From: an uncultured Candidatus Melainabacteria bacterium
GTDB taxonomy: Bacteria; Cyanobacteriota; Vampirovibrionia; Gastranaerophilales; Gastranaerophilaceae
Length of the DNA: 41,333 bases
Reading direction: 5' to 3'
Assembly: GCA_934754505.1 (NCBI GenBank)
Contig: CAKVIE010000021.1
Span: 1-41,333, forward strand
The stretch's first letter is position 1, and each line of letters starts with the position of its first letter. The translations under genes were made by a program, and so were the position numbers. A model generated the notes under the pieces. That model searched no databases and had not been told where the DNA came from. It saw only the letters and a list, made by a program, of their open reading frames with translations. This document shows, one piece after another, positions 24,277-31,317 of this stretch.

Positions 24277-24294
24277 TTTGGTCAAAACGTATTC

Positions 24295-24329
24295 AAAAAA
24301 CCGATTCTCTCTCGAGAGTCGGTTTTTTT
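24295..24329 (+). terminator. rplL terminator (bidirectional)
   Basis: An A-run (24295-24300), a stem CCGATTCTC-TCTC-GAGAGTCGG (24301-24322, one T-G pair), then seven T residues. The flanking A and T tracts allow use from both strands. Confidence 0.92.
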
Positions 24330-24360
24330 GTTGCTCTTTAAAATTTAACTGTCAAAAAGC

Positions 24361-24437
24361 TGTCAACTATTAGTTGACAGCCTGTGTAAAATACGTTATA
24401 GCAACTGTTTGCGGCTTGTGTAAACCAACTCTTGCGG
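24361..24437. repeat. Palindrome cluster in convergent gap (rplL/plsC)
   Basis: Exact 19-bp palindrome TGTCAACTATTAGTTGACA (24361-24379) and a degenerate copy TGTAAACCAACTCTTGCGG (24419-24437), with further half sites (TGTCAAAAAG at 24350-24359, CAACTGTTTGCGG near 24402-24414) between and before them. Confidence 0.65.
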
Positions 24438-24438
24438 T

Positions 24439-25104
24439 TTAGGATTGAACGGTTTCTTTTTCGTGAACAAATTCGTAGTTTGCCATTTGGCTGACTTGAG
24501 TTCCCCATTGTTCAAAAATTTCTTCGTCAGAAAGTTCCCACGAGATTGGTTTTCCGATTTTAACTTCTATTTTTCCCATAAAAGGAATCCAGTTATATTT
24601 TTCCGAGCCTGTTATTGACATTGGAACGATATCTGTTTTAGACATTTTGGCTATTACGGTAAAGCCTCGGTTAATTTTTTCGATTTTTTTGTTTCTGAAG
24701 ATGCCGCCTTGAGGGAAAATGCACAAATTCCAATCTTTAGTTTTCATAATATCCTTAACAGATTTTATGGTAGAGACTTCGAGTTTTTCTCTGTTTACGG
24801 CAAAGGCACCGAGTTTAGGCATAACATTTGCTAAAAATTTATTGTGGAACAATTCTTGTTTTGCCATGTATGTCATTGGTCTTTTCGTTGCGATAAAAAC
24901 CAAATGCGGATCGAGATAAGAGATATGATTTGGTGCAAAGATACATTTTTTGCCTTTGGGAATATTTTCTTTTCCTGTTATTTTGATGTTGTAGAACAAT
25001 CTCATCAACGGATAGACGACCAAAAAGGTTGAGCATAGTTGGAAAAAGTATGTTTTTTTATTTAATAATTTCTTTTCTATTCTTGCGTAATTTTTCTCAG
25101 TCAT
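24439..25104 (-). CDS. plsC: PlsC-type acyltransferase (copy 1)
   Basis: Expected to acylate 1-acyl-glycerol-3-phosphate to phosphatidic acid at the inner membrane. It has 221 residues, with a hydrophobic stretch near 20-40. Motif I is intact as NHISYLD (about 79-85, NHx4D). The family's block III, normally FPEGTRS, reads FPQGGIFRN near 153, so the usual Thr-Arg is missing; the following Arg may compensate. The next gene upstream is a paralogue sharing VNREKLEVSTIK, so this is a tandem duplication. Reduced or altered substrate choice is possible. The gene lies 14 nt after copy 2 and ends at the shared rplL terminator region. Confidence 0.85.
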   Translation of the reverse strand: MTEKNYARIEKKLLNKKTYFFQLCSTFLVVYPLMRLFYNIKITGKENIPKGKKCIFAPNHISYLDPHLVFIATKRPMTYMAKQELFHNKFLANVMPKLGAFAVNREKLEVSTIKSVKDIMKTKDWNLCIFPQGGIFRNKKIEKINRGFTVIAKMSKTDIVPMSITGSEKYNWIPFMGKIEVKIGKPISWELSDEEIFEQWGTQVSQMANYEFVHEKETVQS

Positions 25105-25118
25105 AATGGTTTATTCCT

Positions 25119-25772
25119 CTATGATGGTTTATATTCCAAACCGGATAATTCGGAAATCGCCTGACACCATTTGTTAATGGTTTCATCAACTTCGCCGTAG
25201 GGGATTAAATCTCCGATTTTGATAGTTATTGTACCTTTATGAAAGCCTGTTGATTTTTTATCTGCTCCAACTATCGAAACAGGCAAAATATCGCATTTTG
25301 AAGCTTTTGCAAGAGCTACAAAGCCTCTTGTTACATGATTAATTTTTCCGCTTTTATCTCTTGTTCCTTGCGGAAAGATACCGAGTTTCCAAGAGCTTTT
25401 ATTTACTGCTATTGCTGTTTTTATCGTTGAAACTTCAAGTTTTTCTCGATTTACGGAAAATGCTCCGCAAAAATCCATTAGCAATCTGCTCCAAAATGTG
25501 CTGAATAATTCTTCTTTTGCCATAAATGCCAAGGTTTGATTAAGTGCAAATGCAATAATGAACGGGTCAAATCCTGACAAGTGGTTTGCTGCTATTAAGT
25601 ATTTTTTATCTTGTTTTAATTTTTCTTTCCCGATAACCTCTATCTTATAGAAAAATCTGATATATGCCCCGAGGGTCCAATGGCAGATTATCTTTTGGAA
25701 AATTGCTCGAAATGTATTAAACTCCGATACTTCTCTTTTGGAAAACTTTTTGTTCATATAATTTTTAAACAT
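25119..25772 (-). CDS. plsC: PlsC-type acyltransferase (copy 2)
   Basis: Phospholipid acyltransferase of the same family as its downstream neighbour. Motif I is NHLSGFD and block III is FPQGTRDKSG, close to the canonical form, so this copy looks catalytically complete. I start at ATG 25772 (217 aa, MFKNYMNKKFSKREV) because AAAGGA lies exactly 7 nt upstream. The longer frame (ATG 25793) has its start in the loop of a hairpin and no ribosome site. The hairpin (25778-25811) both looks like the terminator of dfx and holds this gene's ribosome site in its 3' arm. Confidence 0.85.
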   Translation of the reverse strand: MFKNYMNKKFSKREVSEFNTFRAIFQKIICHWTLGAYIRFFYKIEVIGKEKLKQDKKYLIAANHLSGFDPFIIAFALNQTLAFMAKEELFSTFWSRLLMDFCGAFSVNREKLEVSTIKTAIAVNKSSWKLGIFPQGTRDKSGKINHVTRGFVALAKASKCDILPVSIVGADKKSTGFHKGTITIKIGDLIPYGEVDETINKWCQAISELSGLEYKPS

Positions 25773-25811
25773 TGAAAAATCCTTTTTATACATCGTAGCA
25801 TAAAAAGGATT
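25773..25811 (-). promoter_or_regulatory. Terminator-like hairpin masking the plsC copy 2 ribosome site
   Basis: A 12-bp perfect stem: ATAAAAAGGATT and its complement (25778-25789 with 25800-25811), 10-nt loop. On the minus strand it is followed by TTTTTCA and then ATG. The AAAGGA of the stem is the Shine-Dalgarno sequence, and the T-run is the 7-nt spacer. It lies 25 nt after the dfx stop, so it can serve as its terminator. On the plus strand it is also followed by T residues. Confidence 0.65.
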
Positions 25812-25835
25812 CTTTTTTTATTTTTTAACTTTTTG

Positions 25836-26243
25836 TTACGGCTTTTCTTCTTTGGTCAAAGGTGCTTCAAACAGTCCGTGAATATTACATAATTCTCTTG
25901 CATCGAGATTAAAACATTTGCATTCCGGATCGAGTTCGGGTTTATCTCCTGCTTTCAAATACACTCTTTTCAAATATTTTTTGTCTTTTGAAATTGCTTC
26001 AATAAACATAACGTGGTGGGCTTCTTCCATCGGGTGTTCAACTTTTCCGACTTTTATAATGTATTTTTCATCTTCTTTTACAAGAACCGGCAAATGTTTT
26101 TCCCCGAATGTTTCTTCTGTCGTTTGTGTTTCTATTTTTGTCATTGGAACAGAGCAGCAAACAAGTTGTCCGAAACCTTTATTAACTATTTCGACAATAT
26201 TTCCGCACACATTGCATTTATACAATTCGTTTATTTCCGTCAT
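25836..26243 (-). CDS. dfx: Desulfoferrodoxin (superoxide reductase)
   Basis: Reduces superoxide to peroxide without making oxygen, a hallmark of anaerobes. It has 135 residues. The N-terminal rubredoxin-like centre I is complete: Cys10, Cys13, Cys29, Cys30 (YKCNVCGN and LVCC). The catalytic iron site shows EKHLPV, EHPMEEAHH and CNIHG, giving the four His and one Cys ligands. An extra DPECKCFNL segment precedes the last motif. Electrons normally come from rubredoxin; the rubrerythrin at 40045 may take the peroxide. Its ribosome site is locked in a hairpin (26244-26273). Confidence 0.95.
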   Translation of the reverse strand: MTEINELYKCNVCGNIVEIVNKGFGQLVCCSVPMTKIETQTTEETFGEKHLPVLVKEDEKYIIKVGKVEHPMEEAHHVMFIEAISKDKKYLKRVYLKAGDKPELDPECKCFNLDARELCNIHGLFEAPLTKEEKP

Positions 26244-26273
26244 AAAAAATCTCCTTTGCTTTTCACAAAGGAG
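26244..26273 (-). promoter_or_regulatory. Terminator-like hairpin masking the dfx ribosome site
   Basis: CTCCTTTG (26251-26258) pairs with CAAAGGAG (26266-26273), 7-nt loop. On the minus strand the 3' arm AAAGGAG is the Shine-Dalgarno of dfx and is followed by ATTTTTT and ATG. It lies about 50 nt after the dacB stop. The layout is the same as before plsC copy 2. Confidence 0.65.
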
Positions 26274-26324
26274 AATAATCTTTATTTATATTTTTTGCAT
26301 TATCGGTTTGATTAGCTTTAGTGA

Positions 26325-27668
26325 CTATAATTTTTTTATTTCACCTATAATTTCATTTTCAAATAATTTGACTTGAGTCATCGGATATGCAAAATTTTGG
26401 ATTAATATTGCAACCGAATAGGTTTTTCCGTTATTTGCAATAACATAACCTGTTAAACCGCTTATGTTTGAGAGCGTTCCCGTTTTCATGAAGATACTGC
26501 CACGGTAATTTAACAATCTGTTATCCATTGTGCCTTCGCCGGGTTGAGCCAAATAACCGAACATTTTTGCAGAACCTTGTGATTTATACAATTTGTTCAA
26601 TGCATTTGTCATGAAATCTGTTGTTATGAGGTTATTTCTGCTTACACCGCTTGCATCGGCTATTATTATTCCGTTTGTGTCAACTTCGTTCTTCTTCCAA
26701 TAATCGTAGAATAAATTGAGCTGCTCTTCTATTGTTCCTGTTTTGTCTGCCTTAACTCCGCCTGCAACCTTTGCCAAAACTTCGGCATTCATATTATTGC
26801 TGTTTTTCAAAATATTATTTGCAACCGAGCTTGCCGAATGTGATACTCTGTACATAAATATGGCTTTTTCGGGAATTTGTGCTTTTTGTACGTTTGGGTT
26901 TTCGACTTTGATTTTCGAACGGTTTAAGTAATAGAAAAGACGTTTTTCAAAATATCTTTCGAGGTTATTTATCGGAACTTGAACCGCCGTATTGCTTGCA
27001 ACCGTTCCTTTCAAGCATACAATTTCGGGTGAAACCCAATCGTGGCGGATTGCATAAACCTTTGTTGTATTGCCTGATTTAAGAGCATTTATACAAGGAA
27101 CTTTGAACTCGGAATTGATTACGGGAGAGCCGTTTGCATCTTTTGATACAGTTAAGGTTGTTAAATTGTTGTCCAAGTTATATGCGTTGTATTTTTGCAT
27201 TAAAGGATTGGTATTATCGTCCCACATCCAGCCAATGCCCCATTCAACATTGTCAATTATGCTGTCATCAATGTATATGTTTTTGAAATTTCTAAATCCT
27301 AAAGCCTTTATTTGTTTTGCGGCTTCTTTAAGATTTAATGATGTCAAAAACGGGTCAGCACCTAATTTTATGTATAAATTGTCTTTATAAACATAAAATG
27401 TTGTTTCAAATCCGTAGTCTTCTCCGACTGCATCAAGTGACGGAAATGTTGTGAAAACCTTCAATGTCGATGCAGGGTGCAAAAGTTTTTTTTCATTGTA
27501 TGAAAAGACGGATTTTCCTGTTTCAACATCTTTTACAGACACTGCTATTGTTGAGGTTTTATCAATCGGAGATGACTGAAGAAATTTTGTCATATCCGAT
27601 GCGTTTGCACTCGTTACACCAGCAAATAAAAGTACAGTCGATAATATTATTTTTGATAATTTCTTCAT
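26325..27668 (-). CDS. dacB: D-alanyl-D-alanine carboxypeptidase/endopeptidase (PBP4, S13)
   Basis: Periplasmic penicillin-binding protein that trims peptidoglycan peptides. It has 447 residues with a clear signal peptide (MKKLSKIILSTVLLF... ANA, about 1-24). The active-site triad motifs are present: SxxK as Ser67-Thr-Leu-Lys70, SxN as SNNMNAE near 288, and KTG in MKTGTLSNISG near 400. The spacing between SxxK and SxN (about 220) fits the large inserted domain of the S13 family. It overlaps the nitrilase-family gene by 4 nt (ATGA), so it is translated after it. Confidence 0.95.
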   Translation of the reverse strand: MKKLSKIILSTVLLFAGVTSANASDMTKFLQSSPIDKTSTIAVSVKDVETGKSVFSYNEKKLLHPASTLKVFTTFPSLDAVGEDYGFETTFYVYKDNLYIKLGADPFLTSLNLKEAAKQIKALGFRNFKNIYIDDSIIDNVEWGIGWMWDDNTNPLMQKYNAYNLDNNLTTLTVSKDANGSPVINSEFKVPCINALKSGNTTKVYAIRHDWVSPEIVCLKGTVASNTAVQVPINNLERYFEKRLFYYLNRSKIKVENPNVQKAQIPEKAIFMYRVSHSASSVANNILKNSNNMNAEVLAKVAGGVKADKTGTIEEQLNLFYDYWKKNEVDTNGIIIADASGVSRNNLITTDFMTNALNKLYKSQGSAKMFGYLAQPGEGTMDNRLLNYRGSIFMKTGTLSNISGLTGYVIANNGKTYSVAILIQNFAYPMTQVKLFENEIIGEIKKL

Positions 27669-28468
27669 TTAACCTCCGGTATGTATTGTTCTTGTTTATC
27701 GGAAAGAGTTTTTACTGTTTCTCGTAATTTTCTCATTTCGTTAAGGTCTATTTCTGCCTTCAAAAGTGCTTCTTCATAGTCAAGCTCTGCTATTGTTTCA
27801 CCAAGCGGCGACAATACTGCCGAGTGACCTAAATTGTATATTCCGTTTTGAATTTCGCCTGTTTGAGAAACAGCAATCATAAACGATTGATTTTCTATCG
27901 CTCTTGCTCTTGATAAAGTCTGCCAATGAAGCTTTCTGCTTAACGGCCATGCCGCTACGTTTACTAATATATCTGCTTCGCCGTAGGCATAACTTCTGTA
28001 AATTTCCGGAAATCTTATGTCATAACAAATTGAAAGTCCGATTTTGCCAATGTCTGACGTTACGATGACAGGCTTTTCTCCCCTTGTTGAATGCAATTTC
28101 TCCGTATCGCCAAGATATGAGTATAAATGCATCTTATCATAACTTGCTATGAGCTTTCCGCTTCTGTCAAAAAACGGGCATGTGTTTTTGATTTTACCGT
28201 CGTTATCTCGTCTTACAAATGAGCCGCCGATTACGTTTGCGTTGTATTTTTTTGCTAAATTCGATAAAAAAGCTACTGTTTCTGAATTTTCAAAAGTTTC
28301 TGCAACCTTTTCGTAAATTTCGCAATACCAACCTGTTGCAAAAAGTTCGGGCAAAATTATCAAATCAACCTGCTCGTCGTTTTTTTCGAGCATTTTTGTT
28401 ATTTTGTCAAAATTTGCTTGTTTATCGCCCAAGACTGATTGCATTTGGGCTATTAAAATCTTTACCAT
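27665..28468 (-). CDS. Carbon-nitrogen hydrolase (nitrilase superfamily amidase)
   Basis: A 267-aa cytosolic hydrolase. The catalytic triad is visible: Glu in ILPELFATGW (about 41), Lys in YDKMHLYS (about 113), Cys in GLSICYDIRFPEIYR (about 148). The sequence around the triad and the short length point to the omega-amidase/YafV-Nit2 branch, which cleans up ketoglutaramate-like side products. The exact substrate is not certain. It is coupled to dacB (4-nt overlap) and about 70 nt downstream of the CxxCxxCC gene. Confidence 0.87.
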   Translation of the reverse strand: MVKILIAQMQSVLGDKQANFDKITKMLEKNDEQVDLIILPELFATGWYCEIYEKVAETFENSETVAFLSNLAKKYNANVIGGSFVRRDNDGKIKNTCPFFDRSGKLIASYDKMHLYSYLGDTEKLHSTRGEKPVIVTSDIGKIGLSICYDIRFPEIYRSYAYGEADILVNVAAWPLSRKLHWQTLSRARAIENQSFMIAVSQTGEIQNGIYNLGHSAVLSPLGETIAELDYEEALLKAEIDLNEMRKLRETVKTLSDKQEQYIPEVK

Positions 28469-28540
28469 TTTTTCTCCGATATTTTTTCTTAATTTTATTA
28501 TCTTTTGCCGATTTTGTCAGCAAAATAACAAAACTTAAAC

Positions 28541-28933
28541 TTATTCCAAATAATCCTTAAAGTGTTTTTTGTTTACCTTATATCCGCAGCCATCAGGCAT
28601 TTCGGCATATTTTGCAAGTCGTTTTTGAGGATATTTTTTGCAAACGGACGGTCTGTTTTCGTAATCTCCGCAGAGATTTTCTTCCGTTAAATATTTGCAG
28701 CTGAAAACTAAATTTCCGTTTTCGTCTTTGTTTTTTATGTAAAATCTTTTGTAGGACGGAAAGATTTTTTGCATAAGTTTAAATTCATCTTCGCTGTACA
28801 TATATGCCGCATAAATTGTTTCGCAGCACTTTCCGCATTTGTTGCAGCTGCCTGTGATTTCATAACTTTGTCTTTCGGGGACAAAGTATGATAAAAATTC
28901 CCAATAACAAGATTTTAAAAAGTCTGTAATCAT
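28541..28933 (-). CDS. YkgJ-type CxxCxxCC cysteine-cluster protein
   Basis: A 130-aa protein with the diagnostic pattern SCNKCGKCCETIY near residue 29 and later cysteines in FSCKYLTEENLC and PSVCKKYP. This is the UPF0153/YkgJ family, thought to bind an iron-sulphur or zinc centre; the biochemical role is unsettled, and flagellin lysine methylases share the domain. No flagellar genes are here. It is first in a minus-strand run with the nitrilase gene and dacB and divergent from the PBP. Confidence 0.8.
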   Translation of the reverse strand: MITDFLKSCYWEFLSYFVPERQSYEITGSCNKCGKCCETIYAAYMYSEDEFKLMQKIFPSYKRFYIKNKDENGNLVFSCKYLTEENLCGDYENRPSVCKKYPQKRLAKYAEMPDGCGYKVNKKHFKDYLE

Positions 28934-29013
28934 TTTGATTTAATTTCTTTATTTGCTAAAATATCAACAGATATACTACAAAAATAAAAAATTCAAAAAT
29001 ATAAGGATTTAAA

Positions 29014-31122
29014 ATGCCAAAGAAAAAAAAGAAAAAAAATAATAAAGAAAACGGTTTTATTTCCTTTGTCAAGGGATTGTTGACAGCCGGATTGGCAGTG
29101 GTTGTGGCAGTTGTCGTCATGATAAAAATGTTTTTGGCAACGCAGCCGCCTATTCATAACCTCGAAAATTATAAACCAAATCAGGTCACTCAAATTTATT
29201 CCGCTGACGGAGAATTGATTAAAACCTTTACCGCATATAAGTTTCAACAGGTTCATATAAAAGATGTTCCTCAAAATCTTATTAATGCGTTAGTTGCGAC
29301 AGAAGATAAAAATTTCTATTCTCATGCAGGTTATGACCTTTTTGGTATTGTCCGTTCAACTTTTGCAAACCTTCAGGCAAGAAGAACTGTTCAAGGTGCA
29401 AGTACAATTACCCAGCAGCTTTCGAGAATTTTGTTCCTCTCTAATGAAAGAAGTTTTAACAGAAAAATTAAAGAAATTATTATCGCTTCAAGAATTGAAA
29501 AATCTTTGACAAAAGACCAAATTCTCGAAATGTATTTGAATAACGTATATTTAGGCTCTGGTGCTTATGGTGCCGCAGGTGCTGCTGCTACTTACTTTAA
29601 TAAACCGCTTAAAAAACTTTCGCTTGCCGAATGTGCTTTAATTGCAGGTTTACCGCAGGCTCCGTCGGTATATTCGCCTTATAACAGTGAAAAACTCGCT
29701 TTGAAAAGACGTTCTCAAGTTCTTGAAAGAATGTATAAAATGAAATACATCTCGAAAGACGAGTATAAAAAGGCTTTAGACGAACCTTTGGCTTTGAACA
29801 GAGCCGCAGGTGCAAAAACTCTTAACAGAGCACCTTACTTTATTGATTACGTTTTGCGTGAACTCGAAGAAGCAGGCTTTGATGAACAAGATATTTCTCA
29901 AGGCGGTTACAGAATTACAACCACTTTGAATTATAAAGACCAGCAGGCTGCTGAAAATGCAGTCAACAAAAACCTCGCATCTTGGGGCTTGACGGGTAAC
30001 AAAAATCAGGCTGCTGTGTTTGCTTTCTCCCCGATTGACGGAAGAATTCTCGTTTATGTCGGCGGTAAAGATTACTACAAGAGCCAATATGACCGTGTAA
30101 CACAAGCTGTCCGCCCCCCGGGATCATCATTTAAGCCGTTTGTTTACGCAACTGCTGTTTACAAAGGCTGGAATCCGAATGATTTGATTGAAGATACTCC
30201 TTTCTCAATCGGTTCTTGGTCGCCTCGTAACTACGGCAACAAATATAGAGGCAAAATTCCGCTCTACAAAGCACTTGCTCTCTCATCAAACGTTGCTGCC
30301 GTAAGACTTATCGATGAAACAGGTATCAAGCCCGTTATCGTTATGGCAAGAGAATTAGGTATCACAACTCCGCTTGCAAACGATTCAACTATCGCTCTCG
30401 GTTCAAACGGTGTTAAATTGTTTGATATGACCGTTGCATACGGCGTTTTCGCAAACGGCGGATTTAAAGTTAAACCCTATGCCGTTTCGAGAGTCGAAAC
30501 TGCAAGAGGTAAAATCGTTTACTCCGTCGAAAAAGTTCAAAAAACTAAAGTTCTCCACTTTGAAACGGCGGGCATGGTCAACGCAATGCTTGAACAGGTT
30601 ATCTCTGCAGGTACGGGTGCTGCTGCAAGAATCGGTGTCGCTCAAGCAGGTAAAACCGGTACAACCGATGACTATAAAGATGCTTGGTTTATTGGTTATA
30701 CTCCTGCTATTTCTGCCGGTGTTTGGGTCGGAAATGACGATAACAGCAAACTTCCCGGCATGACGGGCGGTACTTTGCCTGCTATGATTTGGCGTGATTT
30801 TATGAAGGTTGCGGTTGAACCGTATAAAGATGCTAAATTCGACTATAATCCTGTTGAATTAAAGGCAAATGTTCCCGTTCCTCAATCCGAGATTACAGAA
30901 CAACAGGTTGAAGAAAAGGAAGAACAATCGCAAAATGTAATAAATCAAAATGTTGATGATATGCCGCCTATGCCTGCGGCTCCAGCTCAAAAACCTGTAA
31001 ATTACGAAACAACAACCGAACCTGTAAGATTAACGCCTGCTGAGCCAAGTAAGTCTTTCTCGGAAAATTTACAAAGTCAAAAACAAAAAGCAGGTGTACA
31101 AAGCCAAGGCAGATTTTTATAA
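29014..31122 (+). CDS. mrcA: Class A penicillin-binding protein (PBP1A type)
   Basis: Bifunctional peptidoglycan synthase. It has 702 residues. The order is a Lys-rich cytosolic start, one membrane anchor (about 20-43), a GT51 glycosyltransferase domain with ATEDKNFYSHAGYD near 94, GASTITQQLSR near 129 and RKIKEIIIASRIE near 150, then the transpeptidase domain. The transpeptidase has SSFK (about 371-374) for SxxK, SSNVAA for SxN and KTGTTDDYKDAWF near 546. A Glu/Gln/Pro-rich tail follows. The large OB insert of E. coli PBP1A seems absent, as in many non-proteobacterial forms. An exact 19-bp palindrome lies in the segment coding for the anchor. Confidence 0.95.
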   Translation: MPKKKKKKNNKENGFISFVKGLLTAGLAVVVAVVVMIKMFLATQPPIHNLENYKPNQVTQIYSADGELIKTFTAYKFQQVHIKDVPQNLINALVATEDKNFYSHAGYDLFGIVRSTFANLQARRTVQGASTITQQLSRILFLSNERSFNRKIKEIIIASRIEKSLTKDQILEMYLNNVYLGSGAYGAAGAAATYFNKPLKKLSLAECALIAGLPQAPSVYSPYNSEKLALKRRSQVLERMYKMKYISKDEYKKALDEPLALNRAAGAKTLNRAPYFIDYVLRELEEAGFDEQDISQGGYRITTTLNYKDQQAAENAVNKNLASWGLTGNKNQAAVFAFSPIDGRILVYVGGKDYYKSQYDRVTQAVRPPGSSFKPFVYATAVYKGWNPNDLIEDTPFSIGSWSPRNYGNKYRGKIPLYKALALSSNVAAVRLIDETGIKPVIVMARELGITTPLANDSTIALGSNGVKLFDMTVAYGVFANGGFKVKPYAVSRVETARGKIVYSVEKVQKTKVLHFETAGMVNAMLEQVISAGTGAAARIGVAQAGKTGTTDDYKDAWFIGYTPAISAGVWVGNDDNSKLPGMTGGTLPAMIWRDFMKVAVEPYKDAKFDYNPVELKANVPVPQSEITEQQVEEKEEQSQNVINQNVDDMPPMPAAPAQKPVNYETTTEPVRLTPAEPSKSFSENLQSQKQKAGVQSQGRFL
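29067..29085. repeat. 19-bp palindrome (in class A PBP gene)
   Basis: Exact copy TGTCAAGGGATTGTTGACA, read in frame as Val-Lys-Gly-Leu-Leu-Thr at the start of the membrane anchor. Confidence 0.7.
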
Positions 31123-31143
31123 ATCTGTTTGATTGAAAATTTA

Positions 31144-31183
31144 AGAGCCAAAACGTTTGTAAAAAGACGCTTTGGCTCTTTTT
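31144..31183 (+). terminator. Terminator of the class A PBP gene
   Basis: AGAGCCAAA (31144-31152) pairs with TTTGGCTCT (31171-31179), with inner CGT/ACG pairing, followed by TTTT. Confidence 0.85.
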
Positions 31184-31245
31184 GTAAATGATTGGTTTAC
31201 ACCATTTGAAAAAGGCTTTCTGTGTCTGTCAATAATTGGTTGACA
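31183..31245. repeat. Two palindromes in convergent gap (PBP/GGDEF)
   Basis: TGTAAATGATTGGTTTACA (31183-31201, variant form TGTAAA-N7-TTTACA) and exact TGTCAATAATTGGTTGACA (31227-31245). Their central seven bases both end in ATTGG. Confidence 0.75.
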
Positions 31246-31261
31246 ATATTTCTGAAACTAA

Positions 31262-31284
31262 ATAAAAACAGGGCTTTTGCCCTG
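31262..31284 (-). terminator. Terminator of the GGDEF/HD-GYP gene
   Basis: CAGGGC-TTTT-GCCCTG (31269-31284). On the minus strand it is followed by TTTTTATT. It lies 34 nt after the gene's stop. Confidence 0.9.
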
Positions 31285-31317
31285 CTATATAAAACCCTCA
31301 ATTCTCGATTTTATTGA

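Noticed and set aside
28503..28525. TTTTGC/GCAAAA hairpin between the CxxCxxCC gene and the nitrilase gene as terminator
   Set aside because: Short stem with a mismatch and no T-run on either strand.
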